Position numbers and translations under genes: made by a program. A DNA stretch of 64,000 nucleotides, from assembly GCF_014192155.1 (NCBI RefSeq), contig NZ_JACHXO010000007.1:248001-312000 (forward strand), written 5' to 3'. The notes below the pieces were generated by a model. That model ran no database searches and was not told where the DNA came from. It saw only the letters and a program-made list of their open reading frames with translations. Source of the DNA: Roseateles terrae (GTDB taxonomy: Bacteria; Pseudomonadota; Gammaproteobacteria; Burkholderiales; Burkholderiaceae_C). Of this stretch, positions 18,908 through 29,037 are shown one piece after another; positions within the stretch are counted from its first letter, which is position 1; every line of letters begins with the position of its first letter.

Positions 18908-20241
18908 GCGGGGGCGCAGCGCCGAGGGCTGCGGGGGTGGCCGCTTCGGCAGGGTCGGCCGCGCTCGCCCGACACGTCGCTGTCATTGGCGGCGGCTGGG
19001 CGGGCCTGGCGGCAGCCGTGGAAGCCAGCGACCTCGGCGCCCGGGTCACGCTGATCGAGATGGCGCCGCGCCTGGGCGGCCGCGCGCGGAGCCTGGGCGA
19101 CGGTGCCGACGCGCTGGACAACGGCCAGCACATCCTCATCGGTGCCTACACCCACAGCCTGGGACTGATGCGCCGGGTGGGCGTCGATCCGTCGCAGGCG
19201 CTGCTGCGCACGCGCTTGCGTCTGCGGTATCCGGATCGCGAGACGCTGACGCTGCCCGGCGGTCCGCCGTGGCTCGCCTTCACCCGTGGCGTGCTGGCCT
19301 GCAGCGCCTGGTCCTGGGCCGACCGGCTGGGTTTCCTGATGCACAGCAGCCGCTGGATGGCCACCGGCTTTCGCTGCGATCCTTCCTTGAGTGTTGCGGC
19401 CCTTACCGCTGCCCTGCCCCGGCGGGTCCGCGAGGATCTGATTGATCCGCTGTGCGTCGCGGCTCTCAATACACCTGCGGCCCAGGCCAGCGCCCAGGTC
19501 TTTTTGCGGGTGCTCAAGGACGCGCTTTTCAGCGGCCCCGGCAGCGCAGATCTGCTGTTGCCCAGCCAGGGTCTGAGTGCCCTGCTGCCCGAACCGGCGC
19601 GGGCCTATCTGCTGGCCCGAGGCGCCGACGTCCATCACGCGCGGGTCCAGGCCCTGCGCCGCTCGCCCAGCGGCTGGACGCTTCAGACCGGCAGCGACAC
19701 CCCGCTGACCGCCGATGCCGTGGTCCTGGCCACCAGCTCGGTGGAAGCCGCCCGCCTGACCCAGACGCTGTGCCCGGACTGGAGTGCACGCACGGCGGCC
19801 TTCGAGTTCCAGCCGATCATCACCGTCTACATCGAGAGTCCGGGATCCCATCTGCCCGCGCCCATGGTCGCCCTGCATGAATCGAGCGATGAGCCCGCGC
19901 AATTCGCCTTCGACCTGGGCCAGCTGGCGCAGCGCCCGGGCCTCTTCAGCTTTGTCATCAGCGGCGCCGCCCCCTGGGTGGACCGTGGACTGGACGCCGC
20001 TGCCGAGGCCACCCTGGCGCAGGCCCGCCGGGTGTTGACCTGGCACTCGCCGCCGCGGCTGCACCGCGTGCTCAGTGAAAAGCGGGCCACCTTCGCCTGC
20101 ACGCCCGGCCTGCAACGTCCGCCAGCCGCCCTGCTGCCGGGTTTGGTCGCGGCGGGGGATTACCTGGACGGTCCCTACCCCGCGACGCTCGAAGGGGCGG
20201 TGATGAGCGGCCTGGCCGCCGCCCGTTCCGTCATGCGATAA
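18904..20241 (+). CDS. hpnE: FAD-dependent hydroxysqualene reductase HpnE
   Basis: Product of 445 residues from a GTG at 18904. After a short Ala-rich lead the FAD-binding Rossmann motif HVAVIGGGWAGLAAAVE appears, followed by IEMAPRLGGRARSL. The C-terminal amine-oxidase-type FAD motif is seen in VAAGDYLDGPYPATLEGAVMSG. It is the last gene of hpnCDE. No squalene-hopene cyclase gene follows; the next gene is an unrelated IclR regulator. Confidence 0.93.
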   Translation: MSGGAAPRAAGVAASAGSAALARHVAVIGGGWAGLAAAVEASDLGARVTLIEMAPRLGGRARSLGDGADALDNGQHILIGAYTHSLGLMRRVGVDPSQALLRTRLRLRYPDRETLTLPGGPPWLAFTRGVLACSAWSWADRLGFLMHSSRWMATGFRCDPSLSVAALTAALPRRVREDLIDPLCVAALNTPAAQASAQVFLRVLKDALFSGPGSADLLLPSQGLSALLPEPARAYLLARGADVHHARVQALRRSPSGWTLQTGSDTPLTADAVVLATSSVEAARLTQTLCPDWSARTAAFEFQPIITVYIESPGSHLPAPMVALHESSDEPAQFAFDLGQLAQRPGLFSFVISGAAPWVDRGLDAAAEATLAQARRVLTWHSPPRLHRVLSEKRATFACTPGLQRPPAALLPGLVAAGDYLDGPYPATLEGAVMSGLAAARSVMR

Positions 20242-20342
20242 CCCAACGGGCCTCCGCCCCACTGATGGGCGGAAACGACGCTGGATGCGGGGCCCTAGTT
20301 TTCGCCATGCGCAACCGGAGGGAAATCCTTCACAATGGCCGC

Positions 20343-21110
20343 ATGAAATCCAAGGAGCTGCAGACCCCCGCCATCCAGGTGATGGAGCGGATGTTCTCCC
20401 TGCTGGACGTGCTGGCCCAGCATCAGGATCCCGTCTCGCTGAAAGTCATCAGCGAGACCACCGGTCTTCATCCTTCCACCGCGCACCGCATCCTGAATGA
20501 CCTCGCCCTGGGCCGCTTCGTGGACCGTCCGGAGGCCGGCAGCTACCGGCTGGGCATGCGCCTGCTGGAGCTGGGCAACCTGGTCAAGGCCCGGCTGGAT
20601 GTGCGTGAGGCCGCCATCGGCCCGATGCGCGAGCTGCACAAGCTGACCCATCAACCGGTCAACCTGTCAGTGCGCCAGGGCGACGAGATCGTCTACATCG
20701 AGCGCACCTACAGCGAGCGCTCCGGCATGCAGGTCGTGCGCGCGGTGGGCGGGCGTGCGCCGCTGCACCTCACCTCGGTGGGCAAGCTCTTTCTGGCCAG
20801 CGACGATCCGCAGCGGGTGCGCGCCTATGCGACCCGCACCGGCCTGAGCGGCCATACCCGCAACAGCCTGACCGATGTGGCGCTGCTGGAGCGCGAAATG
20901 GCCCTGGTGCGCCAGCGCGGCGTGGCACGGGACGACGAAGAACTGGAACTGGGCGTGCGCTGCATGGCCGCCGGCATCTACGACGACCAGGGCAAGCTGG
21001 TCGCGGGTCTGTCCATCTCCGCGCCCGCGGACCGGCTGGAAGAGGCCTGGATGCCCAAGCTCAAGGAAACGGCGTCGAGGATCTCCGCAGCGCTGGGTTT
21101 TCGCGGCTGA
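20343..21110 (+). CDS. IclR-family transcriptional regulator
   Basis: Product of 255 residues from the ATG at 20343 (MKSKELQTPAIQVMERMFSLLD). The N-terminal winged helix-turn-helix is clear (VSLKVISETTGLHPSTAHRILNDL, then GSYRLGMRLLELGN). The C-terminal IclR effector domain follows (VGGRAPLHLTSVGKLFLA and GVRCMAAGIYDDQGKLVAGLSISAP). The regulated genes and ligand are unknown. An upstream in-frame start at 20265 is not supported. Confidence 0.93.
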   Translation: MKSKELQTPAIQVMERMFSLLDVLAQHQDPVSLKVISETTGLHPSTAHRILNDLALGRFVDRPEAGSYRLGMRLLELGNLVKARLDVREAAIGPMRELHKLTHQPVNLSVRQGDEIVYIERTYSERSGMQVVRAVGGRAPLHLTSVGKLFLASDDPQRVRAYATRTGLSGHTRNSLTDVALLEREMALVRQRGVARDDEELELGVRCMAAGIYDDQGKLVAGLSISAPADRLEEAWMPKLKETASRISAALGFRG

Positions 21111-21209
21111 ACCTCGCCATGGCGAGGGGCCGCGGCTCAGCTGCCGGACCGCCGCGCAGCCGTACCGCGGCGCATCCACCGCGGTGCCTGACTGCAGCGG
21201 AAAGGGCGC

Positions 21210-21428
21210 TCAGCCCGTGACGACCCCACCCGCATCGAGCGCCGGGGGCCGAAGCAGGTCGGCATCCACCCCCATGATCTCGCTGGCGCGCTCCACCGCC
21301 TGCCAGAGCTCGCTGGGCATCTGAAGAATCGCTTCCGGCGAATCCGCCTCCGCAATCCATAGGCCGATCTGCTGATGTTGCTCGGCCGTCAGCAGGTCCA
21401 GACTCAGCATTTCATCGATTGTTTTCAT
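21210..21428 (-). CDS. Small conserved-looking protein of unknown function (72 aa)
   Basis: Starts at the ATG at 21428 (MKTIDEMLSLDLLTAEQHQQIG) with AGGAG about seven bases before it. It is acidic, predicted helical and without signal peptide or membrane segment. It follows the endopeptidase gene, but a terminator lies between the two. The longer frame reaching 21812 overlaps the endopeptidase gene and is not used. I do not recognise the family; the good ribosome-binding site supports it being real. Confidence 0.7.
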   Translation of the reverse strand: MKTIDEMLSLDLLTAEQHQQIGLWIAEADSPEAILQMPSELWQAVERASEIMGVDADLLRPPALDAGGVVTG

Positions 21429-21473
21429 GGGAGCTCCTGTGTCTGGGCCGGGTTGTGCAAGCATCATGCCCGA

Positions 21474-21500
21474 CAAAAAACAAAGCGGGCCGAAGCCCGC
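21474..21500 (-). terminator. Intrinsic terminator after the endopeptidase gene
   Basis: GCGGGC (21485-21490) pairs with GCCCGC (21495-21500) around a CGAA loop (TTCG on the transcript). On the minus strand TTTGTTTTTTG follows. This separates the endopeptidase gene from the small gene at 21210-21428. Confidence 0.8.
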
Positions 21501-21538
21501 CGTCTGCTGTATGCGGATGAATCCGCAGCTCGCGCGTC

Positions 21539-22666
21539 TTATTTGACCGCCGGGGTGAGCGCCACCGCCGCCGTGGGCGTGGGCACTGCCGTGGCGGCGG
21601 TCGCTGCGGTCAGGGCCGAAGCGGGACCGCCAATCGGCGAGGTGGTGCCGAGCAGCCACTTGCGCACCCGTTCGGCGTCGCCAATCCGGGAATACTTGCC
21701 GGCGGAATCCAGGAACACCATGATCAGCTTGCGACCGGCCATCTGGGCCTGCATCACCAGACATTGACCTGCTTCGTTGATGAAGCCGGTCTTTTGCAGG
21801 CCGATGTCCCAATCAGACTTGCGCACCAGGCCGTTGGTGGTGCCAAAGCGCACCTGACGGCGGCCCAGGGCCACGGTGTATTCCGGCGACGTGGACAGTT
21901 CGCGGATCAGCGGAAACTGATGCGCCGTCTTGACCAGCACCGCCAGGTCACGCGCGCTGGACTGGTTGCGGCTGGAGAGCCCGGTGGGCTCCACATAGTG
22001 CGTGTCGCCCATGCCCAGCAGCTGGGCCTTGGTGTTCATCGCCGCCACGAAGGTCTCCAGACCCCCGGGATAGTTGCGCCCCAGTGCATGGGCCGCCCGG
22101 TTTTCCGAGGACATCAGCGCCAGATGCAGCAGCTCGCCGCGGGTGAGCGTGGTGCCGACCGCCAGACGCGAGCTGGTGAACTTCTCGGTGTCCTTGTCGT
22201 CGTCGGTGATGGTGATCTTTTCGTCCAGGTCCTGCTTGGCTTCGACCACCAGCAGCGCCGTCATCAACTTGGTGATGGAGGCGATGGGCAGCACGGCCTG
22301 CGGATTCTTGGAGAACAGGACTTCGTTGGTGTCCTGATCCAGCACCAGCGCGACACTGGATTTCAGATCCAGCGGATCTTCCGTGTCATGCAGGCCGTAC
22401 ATCTGGCCGAACGAAGGTTTGGGAGGCACCACCACCGCCACTTCGCGGGCGGCCGCACGAGCGGCGACCTTGCGGGGCGAACGCGGCGCCGGCTTGGCCG
22501 TGCGCGTGGCTGTGGTCTTGCTGGAAGTCTTGGAGGTCTTGGTGCCGGCCTTGGAGGACGTCGCCGCCTCTGCCGCCTGAACAGGCAGCAGCAGCACGCC
22601 AGTACCCGCCAGCAGTAGCACTCCGCTCAGCGCGGCACCAGACAGCAATGTCGCTATGGTCTTCAA
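21539..22666 (-). CDS. pbpG: D-alanyl-D-alanine endopeptidase (PBP7-type, peptidase S11)
   Basis: Product of 375 residues if the TTG at 22666 is used (MKTIATLLSGAALSGVLLL), which gives a clean signal peptide and has GGGGA just before it. The open frame continues to another TTG at 22726. After a Lys/Thr/Ala-rich linker the S11 domain shows the three active-site motifs: SITK, SSEN and KTG (LQKTGFINEAG). The family cleaves cross-links in peptidoglycan in the periplasm. The linker of about 80 residues before the catalytic domain is longer than in E. coli PbpG. Confidence 0.88.
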   Translation of the reverse strand: MKTIATLLSGAALSGVLLLAGTGVLLLPVQAAEAATSSKAGTKTSKTSSKTTATRTAKPAPRSPRKVAARAAAREVAVVVPPKPSFGQMYGLHDTEDPLDLKSSVALVLDQDTNEVLFSKNPQAVLPIASITKLMTALLVVEAKQDLDEKITITDDDKDTEKFTSSRLAVGTTLTRGELLHLALMSSENRAAHALGRNYPGGLETFVAAMNTKAQLLGMGDTHYVEPTGLSSRNQSSARDLAVLVKTAHQFPLIRELSTSPEYTVALGRRQVRFGTTNGLVRKSDWDIGLQKTGFINEAGQCLVMQAQMAGRKLIMVFLDSAGKYSRIGDAERVRKWLLGTTSPIGGPASALTAATAATAVPTPTAAVALTPAVK

Positions 22667-22768
22667 TCCGGTCCCCAGATCAGTCGGGCAGAGTGTAGAG
22701 GATCGCAGAAAGACCGGCAAGATCAAGGACTTACTTCACGCTCTTAAAGTGAAGAATCCTCGACTGTT

Positions 22769-24313
22769 TCAGCCCTGGGCCGCGACCCGTTCCGTCCTGC
22801 TTTGCAACTTGTTCAACGCACTCAAATATGCTTTGGCGGAAGCGACGACGATATCAGGATCTGCCCCGACCCCGTTCACCACTCGCCCGGCATGCTGCAA
22901 ACGCACCGTGACTTCACCCTGCGATTCTGTGCTTCCGCTGGTGATGGCGTTCACCGAATACAGCAGCAATTCGGCACCACTTTGCACTTTGGTCTCGATC
23001 GCTCTGAGAACCGCGTCGACCGGACCATTGCCTTCGCTCTCGGTGCGCACTTCCTGGTCGGCGTCGGAGAACACGACCTGCGCATGGGGCCGCTCGCCCG
23101 TTTCCGACCGCTGCGCCAGGGCGACGAGGCGGTAGCGCTCCTGCTCATGCGCGGCGGATTCGTCCATCACCAGGGCGAGGATGTCCTCGTCGAAGATCTC
23201 CGCCTTGCGGTCGGCCAGGTCCTTGAAGCGCTGGAAGGCGGCGTTGATTTCGGCCTCGGAGCCCAGTTGCACGCCCAGCTCCTGCAGCCGCTGCTTGAAG
23301 GCGTTGCGACCGGAGAGCTTGCCCAGCACGATCTTGTTGGCGGACCAGCCCACGTCTTCGGCCCGCATGATTTCGTAAGTGTCCCGCGCCTTGAGCACAC
23401 CGTCCTGGTGGATGCCCGAGGCATGGGCGAAGGCATTGGCTCCGACCACCGCCTTGTTGGGCTGCACCACGAAACCGGTGGTCTGCGACACCATGCGGGA
23501 GGCCGGCACGATCTGTGAGGGGTCCACCCGCACGTCCAGGCCGAAGTAGTCGCGGCGGGTCTTCACCGCCATCACCACCTCTTCCAGCGAGCAGTTGCCC
23601 GCCCGCTCGCCCAGGCCGTTGATGGTGCATTCCACCTGCCGGGCGCCGCCGATCTTCACACCGGCCAGCGAATTGGCCACCGCCATGCCCAGGTCGTTGT
23701 GGCAGTGCACGCTCCAGATCGCCTGGTCGGAATTGGGCACCCGCTCCCGCAGTTCGCGGATGAAGTTGCCGTAGAGCTCCGGGATGGCGTAGCCGACGGT
23801 GTCCGGAATGTTGATGGTGCGGGCGCCCTCGCGGATCACTGCTTCCACCACCTGAGCCAGGAAGACCGGGTCGGAACGGTAGCCGTCCTCGGGGGAGAAC
23901 TCGATGTCATCCGTCAGGTTGCGGGCGAAGCGCACCGCCTGGATCGCCTGCTCCAGCACCTGCTCCCGCGTCATGCGCAGCTTCTTCTCCATATGGAGTT
24001 CGCTGGTGGCGATGAAGGTGTGGATGCGCGACCGGGCCGCGCCCTTGAGCGCTTCCGCCGCCCGGCTGATGTCCCGGTCATTCGCCCGGGCCAGCGAGCA
24101 GACGGTGCTCTCGCGGATGGTGTCGGCGATGGCGCGCACCGCCTCGAAGTCGCCCTGGCTGGCCGCCGCAAAGCCGGCCTCGATCACGTCCACCTTCAAC
24201 CGCTCGAGTTGCCGCGCGATACGCAGCTTTTCGTCCTTGGTCATGGACGCTCCGGGCGATTGTTCACCGTCGCGCAGGGTGGTGTCGAAGATGATCAGTT
24301 GCGATGTGGACAT
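22769..24313 (-). CDS. leuA: 2-isopropylmalate synthase, short (classical) form
   Basis: Product of 514 residues. It condenses 2-ketoisovalerate with acetyl-CoA, the first step of leucine synthesis. [17 protein letters not shown] is the family signature; the metal-binding [16 protein letters not shown] and the C-terminal allosteric domain ([27 protein letters not shown]) are present. It lies 68 bases downstream of the second, longer leuA on the same strand. The two proteins are only distantly alike. Confidence 0.93.
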   Translation of the reverse strand: MSTSQLIIFDTTLRDGEQSPGASMTKDEKLRIARQLERLKVDVIEAGFAAASQGDFEAVRAIADTIRESTVCSLARANDRDISRAAEALKGAARSRIHTFIATSELHMEKKLRMTREQVLEQAIQAVRFARNLTDDIEFSPEDGYRSDPVFLAQVVEAVIREGARTINIPDTVGYAIPELYGNFIRELRERVPNSDQAIWSVHCHNDLGMAVANSLAGVKIGGARQVECTINGLGERAGNCSLEEVVMAVKTRRDYFGLDVRVDPSQIVPASRMVSQTTGFVVQPNKAVVGANAFAHASGIHQDGVLKARDTYEIMRAEDVGWSANKIVLGKLSGRNAFKQRLQELGVQLGSEAEINAAFQRFKDLADRKAEIFDEDILALVMDESAAHEQERYRLVALAQRSETGERPHAQVVFSDADQEVRTESEGNGPVDAVLRAIETKVQSGAELLLYSVNAITSGSTESQGEVTVRLQHAGRVVNGVGADPDIVVASAKAYLSALNKLQSRTERVAAQG

Positions 24314-24381
24314 GTCGGGCTTCCTGGCTTCCTGGCTTGCTGCTCGGGTGGGGCGGCGATGAGACCGCGATCAGGCCGCGA

Positions 24382-26067
24382 TCAGGCGGCCTGGAGGCGC
24401 ACCAGCTTGAGCTGGCCGCGCTGCGCCGCCCGGCGCAGTCCGGAGACGATCGCCTTGAGCGAGGCCGATGCAATGTTGCCATCCATGCCCACGCCAAACA
24501 GCGTGTGCTCGCCGACCCGCAGTTCCAGGTAGGCGACGGCCTGTGCATCGGCACCGCTGCCCAAGGCATGCTCATGGTAGTCCAGCACTCGCACCTGGGT
24601 CTGCAGGACGCGGTTCAGGCCCTCGACAAAGGCGTCGATCGGGCCCTTGCCCTGGCCTTGCACCTTGACCATGCGCACACACAGGTCGGCCTGCGCGGTC
24701 ACCTGGGTCTGGCCGTCTTCGGTGATGCCGATCTGCGGCTGCAGCGCCGGGGCCTGCTTGACGCCGTATTCGCGGTCGAAGATCTGCCAGAGGTCCGCAG
24801 CGCCCAGTTCCTTGCCGTTGGTATCCATCACCTGCTGGACGATCTGGCTGAACTCGATCTGCAGACGGCGCGGCAGCTCAATGCCGTATTCCGCCTCGAG
24901 CAGATACGAGATGCCGCCCTTGCCGGACTGGCTGTTCACGCGGATGACCGCCTCGTAGCTGCGGCCCAGGTCCTTGGGATCGATCGGCAGGTAGGGGATC
25001 TCCCAGACATCACCTTCCTTGCGGACGGAGAAGGCCTTCTTGATGGCATCCTGATGCGAGCCGGAGAAGGAGGTGTAGACCAGCTCACCCACATACGGAT
25101 GTCGCGGATGCACCGGCAGCTGATTGCAATGCTCGACGCAGCGGCGGATGTCGTCGATGTCCGAAAAATCGAGATTCGGGTGCACGCCCTGGGTGTAGAG
25201 GTTCAGCGCCACATTCACCAGGTCGAGATTGCCGGTGCGCTCGCCGTTGCCGAAGAGGCAACCTTCCACCCGGTCCGCGCCGGCCATCAGGGCCAGTTCG
25301 GCCGCGGCGGTGCCGGTGCCGCGGTCGTTGTGCGGATGCACCGACAGAATCACGCTGTCGCGTCGCTCGATGTGGCGGACCATCCACTCGATCATGTCGG
25401 CGAAGCAGTTGGGCGTCGCGTTCTCGACGGTGGTCGGCAGGTTGATGATCACCTTGCGCTCCGGCGTCGCGCCCCAGGCTTCGGTGACGGCGTCCACCAC
25501 CCGCTTGGAGAATGCCAGCTCGGTGTTGGAGAACATCTCCGGCGAGTATTCGTAGCCGAATTCGGTCTCGGGATTCGCGTCCACCAGTTCGCGGATCATC
25601 CGGGTGTGGGTGACAGCCAGATCCACGATCTGATCTTCGTCCATGCCCAGCACCACCCGGCGCATCACTGGCGCCACTGCGTTGTAGAGGTGCACCACCG
25701 CCCGCCTGGCCCCCTTGAGGGATTCAAAAGTGCGCTCGATCAGCGGCTGACGCGCCTGCGTCAGCACCTGGATGGTGACGTCATCGGGGATGTGGCCCTG
25801 CTCGATCAGCAGGCGCACGAAGTCAAAGTCCGTCTGCGAGGCCGACGGGAAACCGACCTCGATCTCCTTGAAGCCGATGCGCACCAGCATCTGGAACATG
25901 CGCAGCTTGCGCTCCGGATCCATCGGCTCGATCAGGGCCTGGTTGCCGTCCCGCAGGTCGGTGCTCAGCCACAGCGGCGCCTTCGTGATCTGCACGCTGG
26001 GCCAGCGGCGATCCGGAAGTTGAATGGGGGCAAAGGCGCGGTACTTGAGGTGCGGTTGCTTGAGCAT
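24382..26067 (-). CDS. leuA: 2-isopropylmalate synthase, long (LeuA2) form
   Basis: Product of 561 residues, the longer class known from actinobacteria and some proteobacteria. It starts [20 protein letters not shown] and has [19 protein letters not shown] and [19 protein letters not shown] for the catalytic barrel. The C-terminal regulatory domain includes [20 protein letters not shown] leader peptide gene and an attenuator-like hairpin lie directly upstream (26189-26245 and 26116-26149), so expression is probably tuned to leucine. Confidence 0.94.
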   Translation of the reverse strand: MLKQPHLKYRAFAPIQLPDRRWPSVQITKAPLWLSTDLRDGNQALIEPMDPERKLRMFQMLVRIGFKEIEVGFPSASQTDFDFVRLLIEQGHIPDDVTIQVLTQARQPLIERTFESLKGARRAVVHLYNAVAPVMRRVVLGMDEDQIVDLAVTHTRMIRELVDANPETEFGYEYSPEMFSNTELAFSKRVVDAVTEAWGATPERKVIINLPTTVENATPNCFADMIEWMVRHIERRDSVILSVHPHNDRGTGTAAAELALMAGADRVEGCLFGNGERTGNLDLVNVALNLYTQGVHPNLDFSDIDDIRRCVEHCNQLPVHPRHPYVGELVYTSFSGSHQDAIKKAFSVRKEGDVWEIPYLPIDPKDLGRSYEAVIRVNSQSGKGGISYLLEAEYGIELPRRLQIEFSQIVQQVMDTNGKELGAADLWQIFDREYGVKQAPALQPQIGITEDGQTQVTAQADLCVRMVKVQGQGKGPIDAFVEGLNRVLQTQVRVLDYHEHALGSGADAQAVAYLELRVGEHTLFGVGMDGNIASASLKAIVSGLRRAAQRGQLKLVRLQAA

Positions 26068-26115
26068 GAGCGTTCCTGGGGTTCAGGGTCGCAACTCGCA
26101 GCCTTTGGAAATGAA

Positions 26116-26149
26116 CAACGGCCCGCTGCGGGTTGCATTCGGGCCGTTG
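26116..26149 (-). terminator. Leucine attenuator terminator hairpin
   Basis: CAACGGCCCG (26116-26125) pairs perfectly with CGGGCCGTTG (26140-26149), 10 base pairs. On the minus strand TTCATTT follows, then leuA begins 48 bases on. Its loop contains AACCCG (complement of 26129-26134), which can pair with CGGGTT in codons 16-17 of the leader peptide gene, a possible antiterminator contact. Confidence 0.7.
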
Positions 26150-26188
26150 ATCTGGGGAAGACGTCTGTGGTGCAGGGACGTGCGCGAT

Positions 26189-26245
26189 CTAGCGAACCCG
26201 GAGGTCGCCTCGTAGTAGCAGCGCAATGTGTGCAGAGAACGTCAT
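26189..26245 (-). CDS. leuL: leu operon leader peptide (18 aa)
   Basis: ATG at 26245 to TAG at 26189 encodes MTFSAHIALLLRGDLRVR. Codons 9-11 are CTG CTA CTA; CTA is rare in such G+C-rich genomes. The peptide stands between a good promoter and a terminator hairpin upstream of leuA, the classical arrangement for leucine attenuation: a ribosome short of Leu-tRNA stalls and prevents the terminator. The frame, Leu run and context are seen; the regulatory role is inferred from the enterobacterial leu model. Confidence 0.8.
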   Translation of the reverse strand: MTFSAHIALLLRGDLRVR

Positions 26246-26253
26246 GGGCACTG

Positions 26254-26283
26254 AATATAGAGGCGCCGCCCGACTGGCGTCAA
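26254..26283 (-). promoter_or_regulatory. Promoter of the leuL-leuA transcript
   Basis: On the minus strand TTGACG (26283-26278) and TATATT (26259-26254) are spaced by 18 bases; each matches consensus at five of six positions. Transcription would begin near 26247, only one or two bases before the ATG of the leader peptide, so that message would be practically leaderless. Confidence 0.65.
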
Positions 26284-26318
26284 CGCCGGATTCGGCTTGG
26301 CGGCCTTGCCACCCTTCG

Positions 26319-27173
26319 TCAGCGATGAAGGCCGGCTTCATCGGGCTCATCGGTGGAGGTGGCGATCACGCTCACCGGCTTGCCCTTGGCCCGCTTGACG
26401 GCGTAGACCACATACCCCGAGATGCCATAGAGGCAGAACACCGCAAACAGCACCGATGGCGGATGGATGTTGATCACCGCAATGGCCAGCGCAATCGCCA
26501 CGATCACGATGAACGGCACCGAGCGCTTGAAGCTCACATCCTTGAAGCTGTAGAACGGCGCATTGGTCACCATGGTCAGGCCCGCATACACGGTGAAGCC
26601 GAAGGCCACCCAGGCCAGCACCGGGTCCTGGTAGACCAGCTTGTAGCCCGCATCGTCCATCACCCAGATGAAACCGACCACCAGCGCGGCAGCGGCGGGA
26701 CTGGGCACGCCCTGGAAGAAGCGGCGATCCACCACGGCCAGATTCGTGTTGAAGCGGGCCAGGCGCAGCGCGGCCCCGGCGATGTAGACAAAGGCGGCGA
26801 ACCAGCCCCACTTGCCCAGGCCCTGCAGCGCCCACGAATACATGATCAGCGCCGGCGCAGCGCCGAAGGAGACCATGTCGGACAGGCTGTCCATCTGCTC
26901 GCCGAAGGTGCTCTGGGTGTTGGTCATCCGGGCCACGCGGCCATCGAGGCTGTCCAGCACCATGGCGGCAAAGATGCCGTAGGCAGACTGTTCGAAGCGG
27001 CCGCTGATCGCCATCACGATGGCGTAGAAACCGCTGAAGAGCGCGGCCAGGGTAAACAGGTTGGGCAGGATGTAGATGCCCTTGCGACGGCGGCGCGGCA
27101 GATCGAGGGCCTCGGCATCCGCCTCCTCCTCCTCGTCCAGCAGATCCACCTTGTTGTTTTGGGATGCATTCAT
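26319..27173 (-). CDS. pssA: CDP-diacylglycerol-serine O-phosphatidyltransferase
   Basis: Product of 284 residues, an inner-membrane enzyme making phosphatidylserine, precursor of phosphatidylethanolamine. The CDP-alcohol phosphotransferase motif is complete: DSLDGRVAR, then GEQMDSLSD. Several membrane helices follow a charged N-terminal tail rich in Glu and Asp. Its place between ilvC and leuA is common in betaproteobacteria. A strong terminator after ilvC implies a separate promoter. Confidence 0.96.
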   Translation of the reverse strand: MNASQNNKVDLLDEEEEADAEALDLPRRRRKGIYILPNLFTLAALFSGFYAIVMAISGRFEQSAYGIFAAMVLDSLDGRVARMTNTQSTFGEQMDSLSDMVSFGAAPALIMYSWALQGLGKWGWFAAFVYIAGAALRLARFNTNLAVVDRRFFQGVPSPAAAALVVGFIWVMDDAGYKLVYQDPVLAWVAFGFTVYAGLTMVTNAPFYSFKDVSFKRSVPFIVIVAIALAIAVINIHPPSVLFAVFCLYGISGYVVYAVKRAKGKPVSVIATSTDEPDEAGLHR

Positions 27174-27204
27174 GGGCCCGAAGGATAACTCAGCCCCCCA
27201 AAGG

Positions 27205-27239
27205 AAAAGCCGCGCCAGGGCCAGCCCTGCGCGGCTTTT
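27205..27239. terminator. Strong bidirectional terminator between ilvC and pssA
   Basis: AAAAGCCGCGC (27205-27215) pairs with GCGCGGCTTTT (27229-27239), with an inner AGGGC/GCCCT stem (a small bulge between). T-runs exist on both strands. It would end the ilvBNC transcript. Confidence 0.85.
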
Positions 27240-27278
27240 GACCGAGGTTACACCCCGGAAACACCCGGAAGCCGGGGT

Positions 27279-28340
<1,062 letters not shown>

Positions 28341-28374
28341 TCAAAAAATGGGGATGAGAGACGGGCGGCTGCGC

Positions 28375-28866
28375 TCAGACGCGCAGGATCCGCTCACCGC
28401 GGCCGATGCCGCTGGTGCCGGTGCGGACCGTTTCCAGAATGGACGCGCGGTCGATCGCATCGATGAAGGCATCCAGCTTCGAGGCGTCGCCGGTCAGCTC
28501 GATGGTGTAGGTCTTCTCGGTCACATCAATGATGTGGCCGCGGAAGATGTCGGCGGTGCGCTTCATTTCTTCGCGCTCCTTGCCGACCGCCCTCACCTTG
28601 ATCAGCATCAGCTCACGCTCGATGTAGCGACCTTCGGTGAGATCCACCACCTTGACCACTTCGATCAGGCGGTTCAGATGCTTGGTGATCTGCTCGATCA
28701 CGTCGTCGCTGCCGCTGGTGACGATGGTCATCCGGGAGAGCGACGCGTCTTCCGTGGCGGCCACCGTCAGGCTTTCGATGTTGTAGCCACGGGCGGAGAA
28801 CAAGGCGACCACGCGCGACAGCGCGCCCGGCTCGTTCTCGATGAGCAATGCAATGATGTGTTTCAT
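28375..28866 (-). CDS. ilvN: Acetolactate synthase small (regulatory) subunit
   Basis: Product of 163 residues. The N-terminal ACT domain (MKHIIALLIENEPGALSRVVALFSARGYNIESL) binds the feedback inhibitor valine, and the C-terminal ALS_ss_C domain follows. It activates and regulates the large subunit encoded upstream. Length fits the family. Confidence 0.97.
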   Translation of the reverse strand: MKHIIALLIENEPGALSRVVALFSARGYNIESLTVAATEDASLSRMTIVTSGSDDVIEQITKHLNRLIEVVKVVDLTEGRYIERELMLIKVRAVGKEREEMKRTADIFRGHIIDVTEKTYTIELTGDASKLDAFIDAIDRASILETVRTGTSGIGRGERILRV

Positions 28867-29037
28867 GACGTTTGTCCTTCGCGCTCTTCAGACCGACGGC
28901 GGTAACCGACGGCCCTTGGCCACGGGGGTCAAAGACAGGGAGCTCGGGGGATCATTCCGGGCGTTGGTGGCTTGGGTCGCCGGTCGCCGGTCACGCGGTA
29001 ACGTGTCCGGCGCCAGGCGCCTGCGGCCACCGCCGCG

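Noticed and set aside
21112-21127. Perfect 16-base palindrome CCTCGCCATGGCGAGG right after the IclR gene
   Set aside because: No loop and no T-run, so not a terminator; downstream of a stop with no promoter next to it. Function not supportable.
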